Shown here: positions 34,310 to 47,796 of the stretch, piece by piece
Numbering within the stretch: the first letter of the stretch is position 1
Layout: each line of letters begins with the position of its first letter
NCBI RefSeq assembly: GCF_029784165.1
Contig: NC_073696.1
Span: 52,271,501-52,335,500, forward strand
Source: Wyeomyia smithii
Lineage: Eukaryota > Arthropoda > Insecta > Diptera > Culicidae
DNA: 64,000 bases
Direction: 5' to 3'
The notes under the pieces: model-generated
Database searches by the model: none
What the model saw: the letters and a program-made list of their open reading frames with translations, nothing else
What the model was told of the DNA's origin: nothing
Translations under genes and position numbers: made by a program

Positions 34310-36707
34310 GGGGCCGTTCCTAAACCACGTGGTCATAAAGAGGGGGACGGGGGGGTTTGTCAAAAGACCATGAAAGACCACGCACAGGGGTGGGGGGGTT
34401 AACGAAATGACCACGTGGTCTTTTTTCCTGACTTATAATTTATTGTTGCCACCAAATCAAGAATGAAGCTTTTCCATTTTAGAAATATAGAATGTACTAA
34501 AAGTTTAATAATAAAAAAAAAATAATCCACCTAGCGATGAGACCCAGCCTTTCTCCTTCGAACTTATAATTTGTTAAAATAGATTTACTACAACACTGAA
34601 ACTGACGATATGAATATAAATTAACACATAAATAACATCAAATTCTTTCAACTATATGATACGATTTTGTTTTTGATTGTAGTATAATCGATTTGTACTC
34701 ATATACTGCCTATAAATATTCAGATTCTTTAAGTCAACGTTAGTCAGTAGATTTAAAATAATGTATAATTAAATTTTATTCCTTATACATTAATTTGAAT
34801 GATCTTATCAGTGAAATTGAAATTCTTTAACGTAGTTGATATTATTGATCGTTTCTGAGAGGCATCCAATGGCCAAATACTAATCAATATGGGTTCTTGA
34901 AACCTGGATTATACGCAGTGGCCAGAATCCGACCTAAAACCCAATTTTCAATCCAGATGACCACTTCTGGTTGCCTGATAATCATAAAATCATAAAATCC
35001 ATCATAAAATTGCCGAACTGCCTAATCTGGGTATTTCTATGGCGAAGATGGCGACAGTTTTCGATCAACAGCCTAAGGTGACAAATATCATCCAATACGA
35101 TTTGGGGAAGCGGTATGATACCCTGAGGCCAGAAATCATCTTCAGACGCCATTTTAAGTTTCTAGACGGTAGCTTCCGGTTTCTACCAGTATAAAAGGGA
35201 CAAACATTACCCAATGGGAGTTTTTCAGTACCCGGGATGATGCTCAGAGACCAGGAATCAACTTCATACTTCATTTTTAAATCTGAATTTGCGACACCTG
35301 TTTTCTTTAAATAAGTCGTGTAATCTTTGAAAGAAGAGATTTTCAATATTTTTACAATTTAACACATAATGGATAAAATGAAAGTCCGATTACACTGGTC
35401 AACACAAGTGTTGCCCCGAAGGACAAACTAAGAAAAAATGAAAAAGTATAGCTTTTCCTGTGAATTTTTTTATTTCTAGAGCTTTAGAGCAGTATTTTTT
35501 TCGATTTTGTCAACCATGTTATAATCAAATTAAATGGGTACCAATAAAGCAACTAAACCTTCAATTTAAAACTAAGATCGTTGAAATCAGTGATGCCATC
35601 TTTGGTTTCTTTTTTCTTTTCATAACCTTCGAACCACATGTTCAATCATCATAAAATTCGTTATTTAGGGGTTTTAAAGACAGCCTGTACATTTGATACC
35701 TATTTTGTTCAAATCGGTTGTGTAGTTTCTGAGATTATAGAGTTTCATAACTTTTACATTTTGATCCATAACAGACAAAGTTACAGTCCGATTATGATGA
35801 AATTCAATAGAGTTTTATCAGGCAACTAGACCTTTCTATTGCAACTTATTTTGTGGAAATCGGTCCATCCATCTCTGAGAAATATGGGTGAGTTCAAACA
35901 GTCTTAGAAACATGTTTCTTATCATAGCCTGATTTCCCATTATTATACATAACGGACAAAGTAAAGTCCAATAACAATAAAATTCAAAAGGGTCTCATGG
36001 CAACAAGACCTTCCAAACGACACTAATTTTGTGAAAATCGGTCCAGCCATCTCTGAGAAAAGTGACTGAGTTTAAACAGTGTTTGAAACACGTTTCTTTG
36101 CATAACTTTTGAACAACATGTCCAATCATTATAAAATTATCCCACAAATGGTTCAAAAAACAAGCCAGTTCTTTTGATACCAATTTTGTTCAAATCGGAT
36201 TGGTAGTTTCTGAGATAATTAAGTTTTGTGATTTTCACATTTTGATACATAACCTCAAAACTAAACATCCGATTACAATAAAATTCAATAGGGTCTTATG
36301 GGGCAACTAGACCTTTCATTTGCAATTAGTTTCATGAAAATCGGTCCAGCCATCTCTGAGAAAATCGAGTGAGATTGGGAGACCGTTACATACATACACA
36401 CACACACATACACACACACATACATAAAATGCTCAGCTCGTCGAACTAAGTCGATTGATATACGAGATTTGACCCTTTGGAGCACTTTTATTCCTTTGGT
36501 TTTCTCATGGATTGCTATACCTTTCTAGGAGAAAGGCAAAATGTGAAAAATTTAAGCGAATTTTTGGCACTTGACAAATGACAAGACCACGTGGTTAAAG
36601 TCACAAGGGGGGGGGGGATGGCCAAAAGACCACTATAGAGCACGGGGGGTAGGGGGGGGGGTATAAAAAGAAATCAAAATATGACCACGTGGTTGAGGAA
36701 CGGCCCC
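34310..36707. mobile_element. 2.4-kb element with GGGGCCGTTCCT…CCACGTGG ends
   Basis: The ends GGGGCCGTTCCTAAACCACG (34310) and the complement of CGTGGTTGAGGAACGGCCCC (ending 36707) are inverted, and both arms run into G-rich tracts. TTT flanks each side (34307-34309, 36708-36710), a 3-bp duplication. It sits inside the right half of MITE copy C. The interior has no transposase. It contains several units of two non-coding repeats: …GAGGCCAGAAATCATCTTC… around 34920-35280 and …TCGGTCCAGCCATCTCTGAG… around 35860-36360. Confidence 0.78.
35390..36540. repeat. tandem repeat family inside the GGGGCCGTTCC element
   Basis: Units carrying CCGATTACAATAAAATTCAA and AAAATCGGTCCAGCCATCTC recur at about 35790-35880, 35965-36060 and 36265-36365. 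They alternate with GTTCAAATCGG…AGTTTCTGAGAT segments near 35705 and 36185. The block ends with a (CACA/TACA)n tract at 36390-36425 and TACCTTTCTAGGAGAAAGGC, an end I associate with a common Aedes repeat (recall, not checked). Confidence 0.6.
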
Positions 36708-37250
36708 TTTGAAACGCAGAAAACGTCGAGATCTGGTGTTATTTAAAAAAACGGAAAACCCGACTTTCTGGGACTTGGAGATTTTTGAGCTGGGAAACAT
36801 TCTCATTTCACTTGTCCTATTCTCAATTTCACTTCACTGTCAATTCTACTTCACGGAGGTAATTTTTGTCACCTAACTTGAGGTAGAATCTGGAATAGGT
36901 CTCAAAAAGTGAAGTGAGCGTGAGAGTGAAACATATTTCACCGTGATAAACGCCTATAACCCGTAATAAGCACCTATAATTTAATGCGATATCATTGGTG
37001 AAAATGTGGCATGAAAATCTATGCGTCATGAAAATAGTCTAAATTGTTCCGATCTTGATACATTTACCTTACTAGTTCAAAAAATTTACATATCTCGAGA
37101 ATTGATAATTTGAAAACGATATCGGGTCATAGAAACCAAACAACGACCATAGTTACCCTGCGTACTATCTAGTAATGAAAATATCGACTTCTGGGGGTTT
37201 GTTTATATGAGAAATCTAATAGGCTGCAGGATTCTCTGATTGAAGGAAAC

Positions 37251-38274
37251 TATACTGCCGGTAACCGCCAGTCAGTCCCATCTGTAATTTTGTCAATTTT
37301 GAGTTAGCATCGGATTTTGGCCTAGCTTTGAGTATATTTTCAGATGTACCGATGAAAAATAGTGGTTTGTTCAACAAAAATGGAAATCAATACCAAGTCG
37401 AATTGACCCATTATGCAAAGTAACCGCAAGTCAGTCCCAGAAGAAAAATAACCGAAAGTCAGTCCCGATTTACAAAAAAAACATGCATAATACAACAGTA
37501 AAATGGATGGGGAGTGAAGAACAGAAGTTTGATATGACCATTTAGATAAAAATAAGGTATCTAGTAACAATTATCAATTATTGAGATTATTTTTTAGTTT
37601 GAATCGGTGATGAATTTATGTGGAGCAATTTTCTACTAATACGAATTAAATTATATTTTGTTCTTGGTTCGCTTCTTCGTGGCTCTATCCGGAAAATCTT
37701 GAGAATCGAAAAAACTCCATCAGAATCCAGGGAATCGTTCCAAGAAATCTTCAAAAGTGATGCTCGAACCTCAAATTTGGATCATCTTGACATTTGTTGT
37801 CGGATGAACCAACTGCAGTCCTGGCTTCAGTTTCTTTATCCGAGTCCTCACCGGATAAGTTTTCATCGGTTCCGTACATCATGAGATTTTCCAACGTCGA
37901 CTTTTTTTAAACGGTTCTCATGGATATACACTTTCTAACAGCGAAGGATTGATAGTTTTCCACGGCAACGAATAACAACACGTCAACACGCAACACGTTT
38001 CAACATGGCAATGTGACGATTACTTTTCTCCTCGGTGTAGAATGTAACGGCAAGTCAGTCACACTCAAGGTTTTTATCATAAAATCAATGATTTTAGTGG
38101 TTTTTACGACGTAATTAGGGCAGGCTAGTATGGGAACTATAATTTAGCATGAATATTGTCAAAATAATTCATCATAAATAAGTGATAACTGAGCGTGAAT
38201 AAAATATCTTTCGAAGCTGTTTTCTCGATTTAACATTTTACAGATGGGACTGACTTGCGGTTACCGGCAGTATA
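37251..38274. mobile_element. 1.0-kb element with TATACTGCCGGTAACCGC ends
   Basis: The left arm TATACTGCCGGTAACCGCCA… and the complement of the right arm (TATACTGCCGGTAACCGCAA…) match for nearly 40 bp, through AGTCAGTCCCATCTGTAA, and TA is at each end. AGTCAGTCCC-type motifs recur inside (near 37430, 37455 and 38050), which suggests subterminal transposase-binding repeats. There is no transposase frame. It looks like a Tc1/mariner-type non-autonomous element. Confidence 0.78.
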
Positions 38275-41200
38275 ACTTATAGAACATCGAATCATGGAAG
38301 TTTGACGGTATAACCAATGATCTTTATTACGAGAGCCACGGTCACGGTAAGTTGTATTGCATTTTCTCGCTCTCATTTCTCTTTCAAGCCGCCTACTCTC
38401 TATTACACGTGAATGAATAACCAAAATTCAGCTTGTGAAGAGAGATTCACAGTGAAGTGAGCTGCGCCAGTCTAACTACAGGCGCAGTAGAAGAAATGAT
38501 CTGTCACTGTTAAGTACAATGAAACTTCGAATCTCGTGCTTGTTTAAATTGAAAATAAATCGTTCAATTCAAGTATATCTTAACGCTTACATTAAACACA
38601 GAAATTAGGCGTAAAAATTTCAAATTCCTTATCGACACTATGTAGAACCAAATTTTAAAATATTTGGAAAGAATTTCACAATCGGATGAATCAAAACTGC
38701 TCCCGTCTTGTATTACGATTTATTTCCTCAGTTTTGAATCAAATATATAATAGTTTAATTTTAATTACACTGTTGTATTCATGTTTATCTTTAAATATAC
38801 TGCAGTAATATCGGTATAATGAAGTTCAGATTAATCAAGTATAATATTGTGTATATATATACTTACACTTCTAGCACTATTTTTCTGTGTATTTTTTCTT
38901 CTTTTCTTACATGCTTGTTGTTTGCTATCTGCTTCATCGTTTGTGAGTTCTATTATCGGTACTAAATATACGTTTTGTTCGTGTGCTTTGTATGTGTGTT
39001 CTACCTTTGAATCCCTGGTTGTAGAAAAAAAAGAACCAATTTCATTCTGGCGAAAACCTTATATAACACTTTTTACACATTATGCACTGTTGTATCATTC
39101 GCTTCTCCAGGGATGCAGTCGAGTAAATAAATCGTGATCAATTAGTTTTGTTATGGTAACAGATTTACTGACGAGTGTCGCTTGTAGTGTTCAACAAAAA
39201 ACTTAGTATCCAAGTTGTATAACAGTAATAATCATGATAATAATCGTAATAATAATCGTAATATTGTGGTTGACGGTCCCCGAGCCGGGCTTGGGCTCCC
39301 GGTTTGGGGCTTTCCTCCACCTATATGTACACAATAAACATTACACATTAATTTCTACTGTAGTACACAGCCCACCATTAACTGATCGCGGCTGCGCTGG
39401 TCACCCGTTTCTGTGCGCAAAGTCTGCAGTAAAATGTCATTCGTATACAAAAGTGAACTCCGGGGTTGACCTTTCTGGCGCTTACCGGCACGCTAAATAA
39501 TCTGATCTGATGTGTCTATAGTAAATGCCTTAAAGTGGAGTTTGAAATTTGATTTACCTAATATCTAGTTTACATTTTCTTTCCTCGTCCTCAGTTAAAA
39601 CGTCCAATTAAAGTTAATTTTGATTAGATTAAAACAGTGTTCGTTTTTTTTGACAAAATTGCACTTGACTTTGATTACACTTTAACATTTTTTACGCTCA
39701 ATTTTACACGTTGAAACAATAACACATTTTACAGACTTTTTGTTTACTATCATCCCAATGAAAAACTTTTCCAATGTTTTTTTTTTGTTATTAAACCGGA
39801 ATTGTTCGTTTGTTGGTTTAAAAAAAGTTTTAGGCAACAATCACCGTGCATTTTCAATGTCCAATCGTTGATTTCGGTTGGTTATTTTTTTTTTTTTGGT
39901 TGGTTGGTTGGTTAGCCAATTGGTAGTGTAGATAAATTTACATTGTATTACGTCTAGTCCTACGTTACCTTAACCTACGGTTCCGAATCGGTTGTAATTT
40001 AGCTCGAAATGAAGCAAAAACCGCCCACACATCAGATCAGTTCGCGCGGGTTCAGCTGCAGGGTGACCAGAACTTGCCCGTTTGCTCTTCTATTTACAGC
40101 TTTTCTCCATGTTCGGCCTTTATATTGTGTGTTTCTAAATCTATTCTGACTCTGCCTCAAGGAAGGCTTTTGTTTTTATATTTTTGCAGACATTTGGCAT
40201 GTTAGAAAATAAAATCTCAAAGTGATCCCAATTGTGGTCAACAGCATTAATATCGACATTTGTAATGTTGTGTTCCAATTTTGTTCGGTTTGTTTGTTCG
40301 ACGTGAGCTTTTCTGCACCTTTAGAACATCAAGTACATTTTTCACATTCACATACGAGAGATTATATTTATATCTAGAGATGATTTGAACTGAAAGATTT
40401 GTATCATGTGATTTGCACATTGAACATTGATGGTTAGCTAAACAGGGGAAGGGGGTTTGTGGCTCCGTGGAATGTAGATGAGTCAATCGAGTTTGGGGTA
40501 AAATAATCCCAGATCATTACACTTTCGACCATTCCTCTTTTATTGGTTTTGTTTCAATTTTCCAGAAAAAAAAACAATTTTTTTCAATCATATTTCAAAT
40601 TTGTACGATAATTCAAAGTCACCACTCGTTTGTTTTGTTTTGTGTATGGCTGAGTGGATGCAAGAATCGTTGCTTTCTATTCATATGGGCAGTGTTTTTT
40701 TATGTTTTCCGTTGTCTGTCACTGTAGTGTGGTAAATTCGCTGCCTTATTGATGTACTCTCCACTCGGCCCCCGGAAGCGCCTAGCAAAACTGATTACGT
40801 AATTATTTTTTCGCGGTTTTCGATTTTAATTTTTGTTTCTCTTTTGTGTTGGCTACTTTGCTTGAATAGGATTTGAACTTTTCTTAATAACAGTATTTTT
40901 AGTAAATGGCTGATTCGTGTTAAAGGGTTGATTTTCTGGTTTTGTCTACGTTTCTCACTATACAAAATGACAAAATATTAACCGGTATATAATCTGTTTG
41001 CAATCTGCCTGCCCCTGCCACTGGTTCGGCAAATTTTAGCAATAAGCACGCGTTTTTTACTTCATAAATTTAATGCTGGTAGAAAAATAGAACCTCTCTG
41101 TTACTCTGTTGTTTTGTTGTTGTAATTAGTAATTTAGCGATCATGAAACTGTTGCTGCTATATTTATTCAACTAGTTGGTTTGCAATTTGTTTGTTCTCT

Positions 41201-43911
41201 ACTATGATTCCGGCGATCGAATTCTGTATGATGCCCGTGTTTGTGATTCAGAAGCTTACTTTTACCTATTTTTGTTTCGCAGTAAACAATTTCCCTAGTT
41301 TTCGTGACGTTTCTGGTTGTCTGGTTCGAGTTTGTTTTTCTTATTACTTTTGGTTTTTGTGGTGCGTGTGTAAATATAAAGATTTGCTTTAATTTTCTCC
41401 TTTATAAATCTGCTCAGGTTATATGCAAGTCGGTTGTAATATTTATGATTAATTTTATTACGTCACTGCTGCTTTGTTTGGATTTTCTCATTACTGCTGG
41501 TATGTACAGATCGTTTATGTGAGAGGTGATAGTGTGTTGATAAACAATAATACCAATAAAATATAATGAACATATTCAGAAAATTAAAAAGAGATAGGAT
41601 AAAACAACTGATATCTCAATTCTCTGTTCCCCTATCCAACTAGAAAAGCATTCGGTGTTGCTAATTCAAAAATCGAGCAGCTACTGAGCGATACTATGGT
41701 TCACTGCCGAGCGAGAGGAGAGTTCATACCGGTTTTGCAACCTAAATATTGTACGCAAGCTTTTGTGAAAGTACGAGCTTCTGTAACAAGATAAAACACA
41801 AGAGCTTAACCACAATTGAGTCAAACCAAATACGGAAGTAAGAGTAACAATGATTAACCTTCTGAAAAAATTTATTTTAAAAATTATTCATGAAAACACT
41901 GGCTTCTGAATTTTCATTAAGCATGCCGGTTCACAGCGACATTTCTTGACAGCTTCTCGAAGACATTTGTGTATTCGCAACCGAAGCCAGTTATCTTCTC
42001 TCTCTCTCTCAGATTATACTGACGGCAATTCTCAGTAACTGTTTTCCCAAACTATTTATGCCAGTTTGCTGTGATCGAATATCTCATGAAAATGTGAATT
42101 GTTAAAAAATCATAAAATGAACACTGCAATATAAGATGCTTTCAAATGGAAAACTTTCAATTCAGTTTAAATTGTCTTCGGTTGACATTGAGAGCTTAAA
42201 AAGACGAAAAAACATTGTCGTCATATTATACAGGTGAAGAGTTATTAACGTTTCTGTTTTGAAAACAGACCCGTTTTCAATTGTAAATATCTCCCTTTGG
42301 GGCAAAAAATTTTTTTTCGATTTTGACAGAGGCCAGACATCTTAAAAATTAATCTAATAACTTAAAAAAGCAACCATAAACAAAACAAAAATACCGAACG
42401 TAAAAAAAACCATATCGAATTCGTTTTAGATTGCATAAAAACTTTCGTAGATGTAGCTTGAAAGATATGAAAATACTTCGAAAGGGTTAGAATAATAAAA
42501 AAAATGAATCTAGAGTTCAGTTCAAAATGATTTCGGAATGTCTCAGAAGACTAGAAAAAACCAACAATTGAAATAACCGTTTCAAATGTTTTGATTAGGC
42601 AGAAAAAGTCAAAAGAAAATATCACCAAAACTTAAAATTTTCTTTAAAAATATGGAATCCTTTTGAAATATTTAAGTAATTCTAACGAGAAAATGAAACC
42701 AGAAAGAAAAGAAAAGAAAGAAAATGACACTAAAAAGGGCAGAGCGAATTTGTTCCAAATTTAGCAAAATTTGATTCCATACATGGATGAAACTCATTTC
42801 AAATTTAGTTTAGAGCATAATGAAAGTGCGAGTTAAGTTACGACAAAGTTTATGATAAATGAGTTCAAATTATACTAAAAAATCTACAAGATAAAATATA
42901 TCCTATTTTACTGAAAATTTTCGAGAAGTTCTCAATATGTCTGAAGAATCTTTCTAAAAAACGAAAAGATCACGAATAAAATGATTCTCAATTTATCTGA
43001 AAAATAACTGACAATGACTTTGAAACCAGAATATCTGTGGATTGTTTGTTATAGGCCAATGTATTTTTTTTTGAAGATTTCCATTTTTGAACTAAATATT
43101 GTATCTACGTAGACATTATCTTCAAAATCCCCCCCGTCCGTGGACAAGCGTGAACAATTTTGACGAAGGTATGTATGTGTCACTATGCCATTGAATAAAA
43201 TCACCATGCGCGTCCATTGCATGATTTATGGAGACGCAACACAACGCAACGGTAAATACAACAAGAAAAATCGAAAATTCTGCACCAAACAAAAAACTAC
43301 GGGTCTATTTAGGCCATGTCAAAGAAATAGAGTGTGAATGTGGGGCCCAAAACAATCAATGTTGAAAAAGTCAAGGTGCTCAACCCCAACTTGACAGATA
43401 ATGTTATTTATAGTGTTTTCGTAGAACATTTCGACTTTCTAAAAAAATGTTTACAGGTTGCCCACACGTGATTAGTGAAATTAACCTTTTCAAGCTAAAA
43501 AAAAATACCTTTTCAAGTTAAAAAAAACACCTTGTAGCACTTTTTGCCATTTTGTTCGATTCCCAAATTTTCCCGTATATTTGTTTAAAATTATCGTAGG
43601 GTTATTTTTGAATGTTTTCCATGGTATGGTTCAGCACAGGGTGAGAAAATGTACTGGTACACTACAGCATTCATACGACAGTAGCAAGATTTTTGTGATT
43701 ACCACTGTGGAATGCAATACTACGCGACAGTAGCCACTCCCGAAGTTTTATACGTTCTACTTTTATTTCTTGATTTTTGTCACGAATTCAGCATGACCAA
43801 CAATTCTCTCGCTCACTTCTCTTTATATTGTTGTCATTGTATAGACAATCTTTGGCTCATGTGTTATTGACTGTAACTGTTTGTGATATTTATTGCATTC
43901 ACACTGGGGTC
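38275..43911. other. intergenic DNA, partly T-rich on the plus strand
   Basis: No gene is supported. From about 38840 to 41580 the plus strand is strongly T/TTTG-rich, resembling the taiman 3' UTR candidate at 51.1-53.5 kb read from the other side. It includes TAA repeats at 39230-39262 and a perfect-looking small hairpin CCCCGAGCCGGG…CCCGGTTTGGGG at about 39279-39310. It might be a distal UTR or another gene's UTR (inference). From 41600 to 43900 only AT-rich sequence is seen. Confidence 0.35.
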
Positions 43912-44092
43912 GCTTTTTACGCGGTTGGTTATACCACATTTAAAAGATTAGATAAGATATACTTTTACTAAACTTATTTGATACCGCGTACAAATAATCT
44001 TCCGGATCGAGTAAAAATAATCCGCGTTATTGTAAAAATATCCCGTTTAAAAAAACGCATAAAAACCACCCGCGTAAAAAGCGACTCCAGTG
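43912..44092. mobile_element. 181-bp MITE with CACTGGGGTCGC ends
   Basis: CACTGGGGTCGCTTTTTACG at 43912 is the near reverse complement of CGCGTAAAAAGCGACTCCAG ending 44092. Internal CGCGTA and CCGCGT phrases extend the inverted structure. No coding capacity and no clear target duplication. Confidence 0.75.
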
Positions 44093-44714
44093 TATTACGA
44101 ATTGAAGTGAAATCAATGTACTTAGCATCGATTTTTATTTGAATCCGAGAACGTTAATCGAATTTGTAAGATCCATGCTCTTATTGTCCTGCTTTTGCTT
44201 AAATATGCTAATTTTGAATGAAACTTTCGCTACAGCGAACTCTTTTCGGAGGTAAAGGTTTAGAATTTAACCCATTGCCCGTCGATGATGCCAAACTAGC
44301 GACACAGTTATTGGTATTCAAATCTTCTAGTGCACACTATTGACTATATTTTCCATTTTTTTACTGCGGTAAACTGTCGCGTTAATGTTAATAATTGTCA
44401 TTCGCACAATGCTACAGTCGAGCTGTCGAAGCGGCCGGAGATCGGCACAAAAGAGAATCGTTACCATCCGTGTTTAATTCTAGTCACACGATTCTCTCAA
44501 ATAGAGAAGCGTACAGTTGAACGCTGCTGTCGCAGTTTGCGAGAGAGGCAGCAGTACATTTCGATACGGTGTCACGCGAAAATGTCAACTGTTCTACACA
44601 ATGAGTTCAGTATCGCATTCGGTTCCATTCGATCGCAGGGTTCCTATACGAATGAAATACAAACTTCAGCATAACTCGAACTGGAACCTAATTTGATATG
44701 TGGCTGTTTTTGGG

Positions 44715-45010
44715 AACGGGATTTGTTTCTATGATGATATGACAATTCTCCCTACTCTGGAAGAGAGAGAGGTCTATACAAATTACTGTGTAACACAAGA
44801 GCTAATCAAGCAAACTAAACCAAATTTGGCATGTTGTGGTTTACGGGAGCAAGAAATATTTCTATGGTCGTTCGACACCCCTCCTTCTTTTGAAATGGAG
44901 GGTTCGCTCTTTCATATAATTGAAGCACAAATAAAGCAAACGGAACCAAATTTGGATAGTGAGGATTTTAGAGTACAAGATACGTTTCAATGATGGTTTG
45001 ACACCCCTTC
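44715..45010. repeat. about 130-bp tandem repeat, three diverged units
   Basis: The phrase TTTCTATGATGATATGACA (44728) recurs as TTTCTATGGTCGTTCGACAC (about 44859) and TTTCAATGATGGTTTGACAC (about 44986). AAGCAAAC(T/G)(A/G)AACCAAATTTGG precedes each later copy. The period is about 127-132 bp. The small open frames here are by-products. Confidence 0.55.
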
Positions 45011-46204
45011 CGACTTCCACAAATGACACACATATTTCAACCGGTTGTTTTCACAGAAGCAAATGATCGAGATCATGCACAGAGGCCAAAAACCGACCCT
45101 TGAAACAGACCAAAATGGCCGAATTAGGTATTTTCGGAACCTGAATGATAGAGGTCAGATCAGGCTTTCGAATACATCAACTCTTTTATCATTTTCGCCT
45201 GATGAAATAATATGCCAGAGCGATCAAGTTAGCTGATGAAAACATCGCAATCGTTCGTTGGGGAAAACTGTTTGGTGCTCAATGTCCTTCTGTGCTGTTT
45301 CGCAGTATTAATACTAGGTTCGCTATTATATATATGCTCTTTTTGAACGGAAATAGGAAGAATCGATCAGAGTAACATCTGATAACAATTTGTGCCGATC
45401 GGCTGGATAGGCTCTGCTCACAAGTGTGTAGTGTCATTTTTTGCGCTGACAGCTACTGTGCTAACCACGATGCAATGTAATCTGGTTTTGTAATTTCGCG
45501 TTGATGGCGTTTCTGATACATAGTTGTTTAGTTTTGCCAAGCGAACAAGAAAGAAGGAAATATGCTCATCACGCACATTTTGATAACTACATATGTAAGT
45601 TCGCGTAGATGCGAACAGTCTTCAAAATCTCTTTTAACACCGTCAACGCGAAATGCTATAATATCAATCTTTACTAGTAGCCAAGCTATGCCAGCTGCAC
45701 TGTTTAGGCAAAGCAAACGAGGTCCTACAACACCCAAGAGCAATTTCATTCTGTAAAGGATTCGTTCGGAATCACAATTAAATTTTAAATTCTTACTCCG
45801 TCGAGAAATGAGCAGCTAAAATCTGTGCTCACTCAATTGGGGATGTGTAATTTATCGTTTTTTCTATGCACCATGAATCACAGTGCTCTTTTTTGCATTG
45901 CGTTCATAAAAGTTCGTGGTTGTGAAAATAGCTACCTTTGATTAGTTTTTTCTGAAAAGCTGTATCAAATTAGGCAAAACTATGAGTTGCATGCATATTC
46001 AACACGTGTTTACTGCCTACTAGTATCAAGAGCAATATTTTACATCTACACATTTCAACGAAGAGGAGTATTCAGAAGCCTGGGTCAGATACAGCTTGAA
46101 ATGACCGAATACTATCCAGTATCTGTACTTCCGGAATTAAAAATATACCTAACAACAACAATAATATCGCACGCTAGCCTGTGGGGCTAATAGCGATCTC
46201 GATC

Positions 46205-46425
46205 AACTACATTAGAAAAGAGAATCCGTTATCGATATTGTTTTTTGGCGCATTTTGCATATTGTAGGAAAAGTACGACGATACACCGTGCCCCGGTGCT
46301 GAATCGAAAAAAATTCCAGCCCATAAAGATCCTCGATCTGATCGGAAATCGAACCCGATATCACAACCGTGTGGGAGTCGACCGACATCGCTAACCACAG
46401 ACGTGGTTCTGTTCGTGGTTCTGGG
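46205..46425 (-). mobile_element. tRNA-derived SINE
   Basis: On the minus strand GTGGTTAGCGATGTCGG resembles a pol III A box, and GGGTTCGATTTCC about 35 nt later fits a B box. A tRNA-unrelated body follows (ATCAGATCGAGGATCTTTAT…) toward 46205. This layout matches tRNA-related mosquito SINEs such as Feilai. The exact family and its ends were not determined. Confidence 0.6.
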
Positions 46426-47089
46426 ACCCTAGAAATATACCTAGAGGCCAGAAATTCGAGTTTCGAACTAATGATTTCAGATCACTCTCGAATGCAACAA
46501 TGCGTTTGATGTAACAAACAGTCTTTTGTAGTTCTACGTTAATCTTCACACGATTTATACCTATGAAATATGAGATTTGTTTGTTTTTGAAATGGAGAAT
46601 CGACCATAAAACCTATCTTTAGATAGTCTCTAAAGGTGGCATTACTCCTTTGAATATACAATTCAATTGTCAAGGATATGTGATTATTAGAGCTAGGTAT
46701 TTGATTTTACTTTGTCTGTTGAGTTTGAACGTACTCGATATTTGATTCGTCATGCATTTGCAGGTTATGACGAAGTTTGCCGGGTCAGCAAGTCACATAT
46801 AGAAATGCCAAAATCTCAGCCCCCCGATATGTTATCAAGGATCTTTTTTCATGTAAATTTTCGTTATAAAGTCCGTTTTTCAGTAAAAATTTCAGTTCTT
46901 GATCGAAAAATTTTCGAATTGTTTAGGCTGTTAATGATCAAAGCATACTGCACCTCTTGAAAACTTCGGAATTGAAATGCTTGTCAGGAGCTTCAAATCT
47001 GATTTTTATGATGAAAATTCAGTTATTAAATATTAACTGCTATTGAAGGAAAAAAATACTTAAAGTAGAACATGCAGGTATATAAATAC

Positions 47090-47796
47090 TAGAGATGCAC
47101 CGAATATTCGGGCCGAATATCAGCAAAAATTGGATTTTGTCGAATATTCGGCTCGCCGAATAGTAAGTTTATTATTCGGCCGAATATGCCGAATAGTGGC
47201 CAATGATTATCAGAAAATAATATAAAAGTATAGTGCAAAGTTTTATGAACGGGGGTAAACGAAAACTGAAGATGTAACTTGGGCTTAGAAAGGAATATAT
47301 CTCATTAAACGGAACACGAACCGCAATCTCCACACATCTCTTTCTTGTCTTGTCTGGATGAGGTATATTTTATCTGAGCCAAAGTCACATGTTCAGTTCT
47401 CGTTCATTTCTCGCATTTTATTTATTTTATTTTTTCAAAAACACTCAAATTGTAGTTGTAACACAAACTTTTAAATTGTGTTAACCATAATCCTCAAAAA
47501 CATTATTTTTAAACGACAACTCAAAAAAGAACAAAACTAGGTGCGCCACGGATTAGCGTGCCTTATTCCATAGGCGCATAATTAATTATTTCTTGTGCAA
47601 TAGTTCGGACAATTTTCAATCGTTTTCGTACATGAACAATTGGAAAGCGAAAGAAACAATTTAAGCTTCAAACAATGACCATTTGGTTATTATGTTATCA
47701 TACGATCAACGTTGTGTTCAGCCGAATATACGGCCGAATATTCGTCTCACCGAATAATGGCAAAAAGGCCGAATAGTGCTATTCGGTGCATCTCTA
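47090..47796. mobile_element. non-autonomous hAT element, 707 bp
   Basis: TAGAGATGCACCGAATA at 47090 and its complement ending 47796 are perfect 17-bp inverted ends. The 8-bp duplication ATAAATAC is intact at 47082-47089 and 47797-47804. Subterminal regions are packed with CCGAATA/TATTCGG motifs, as expected for hAT transposase binding. No transposase is encoded. Confidence 0.92.

Larger units (their letters stand above)
27355..36974. mobile_element. 3-bp-TSD MITE (copy C), split by about 9 kb of nested insertions
   Basis: The left part (27355-about 27742) and right parts (about 34285-34309 and 36708-36974) align with the intact copies at 48194-48871 and 49343-50018. The outer ends are GGTGCTTATTACGGGAG and CCGTAATAAGCACC, and the trinucleotide TAT flanks both (27352-27354, 36975-36977). 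This shows that one insertion was later broken. The right inverted arm has decayed. The inserted material is listed separately. Confidence 0.85.

Noticed and set aside
44330..45236. Three consecutive plus-strand frames of 63-114 codons
   Set aside because: They cover an approximately 130-bp tandem repeat and flanks, have no recognisable domain and do not join with consistent splice sites.
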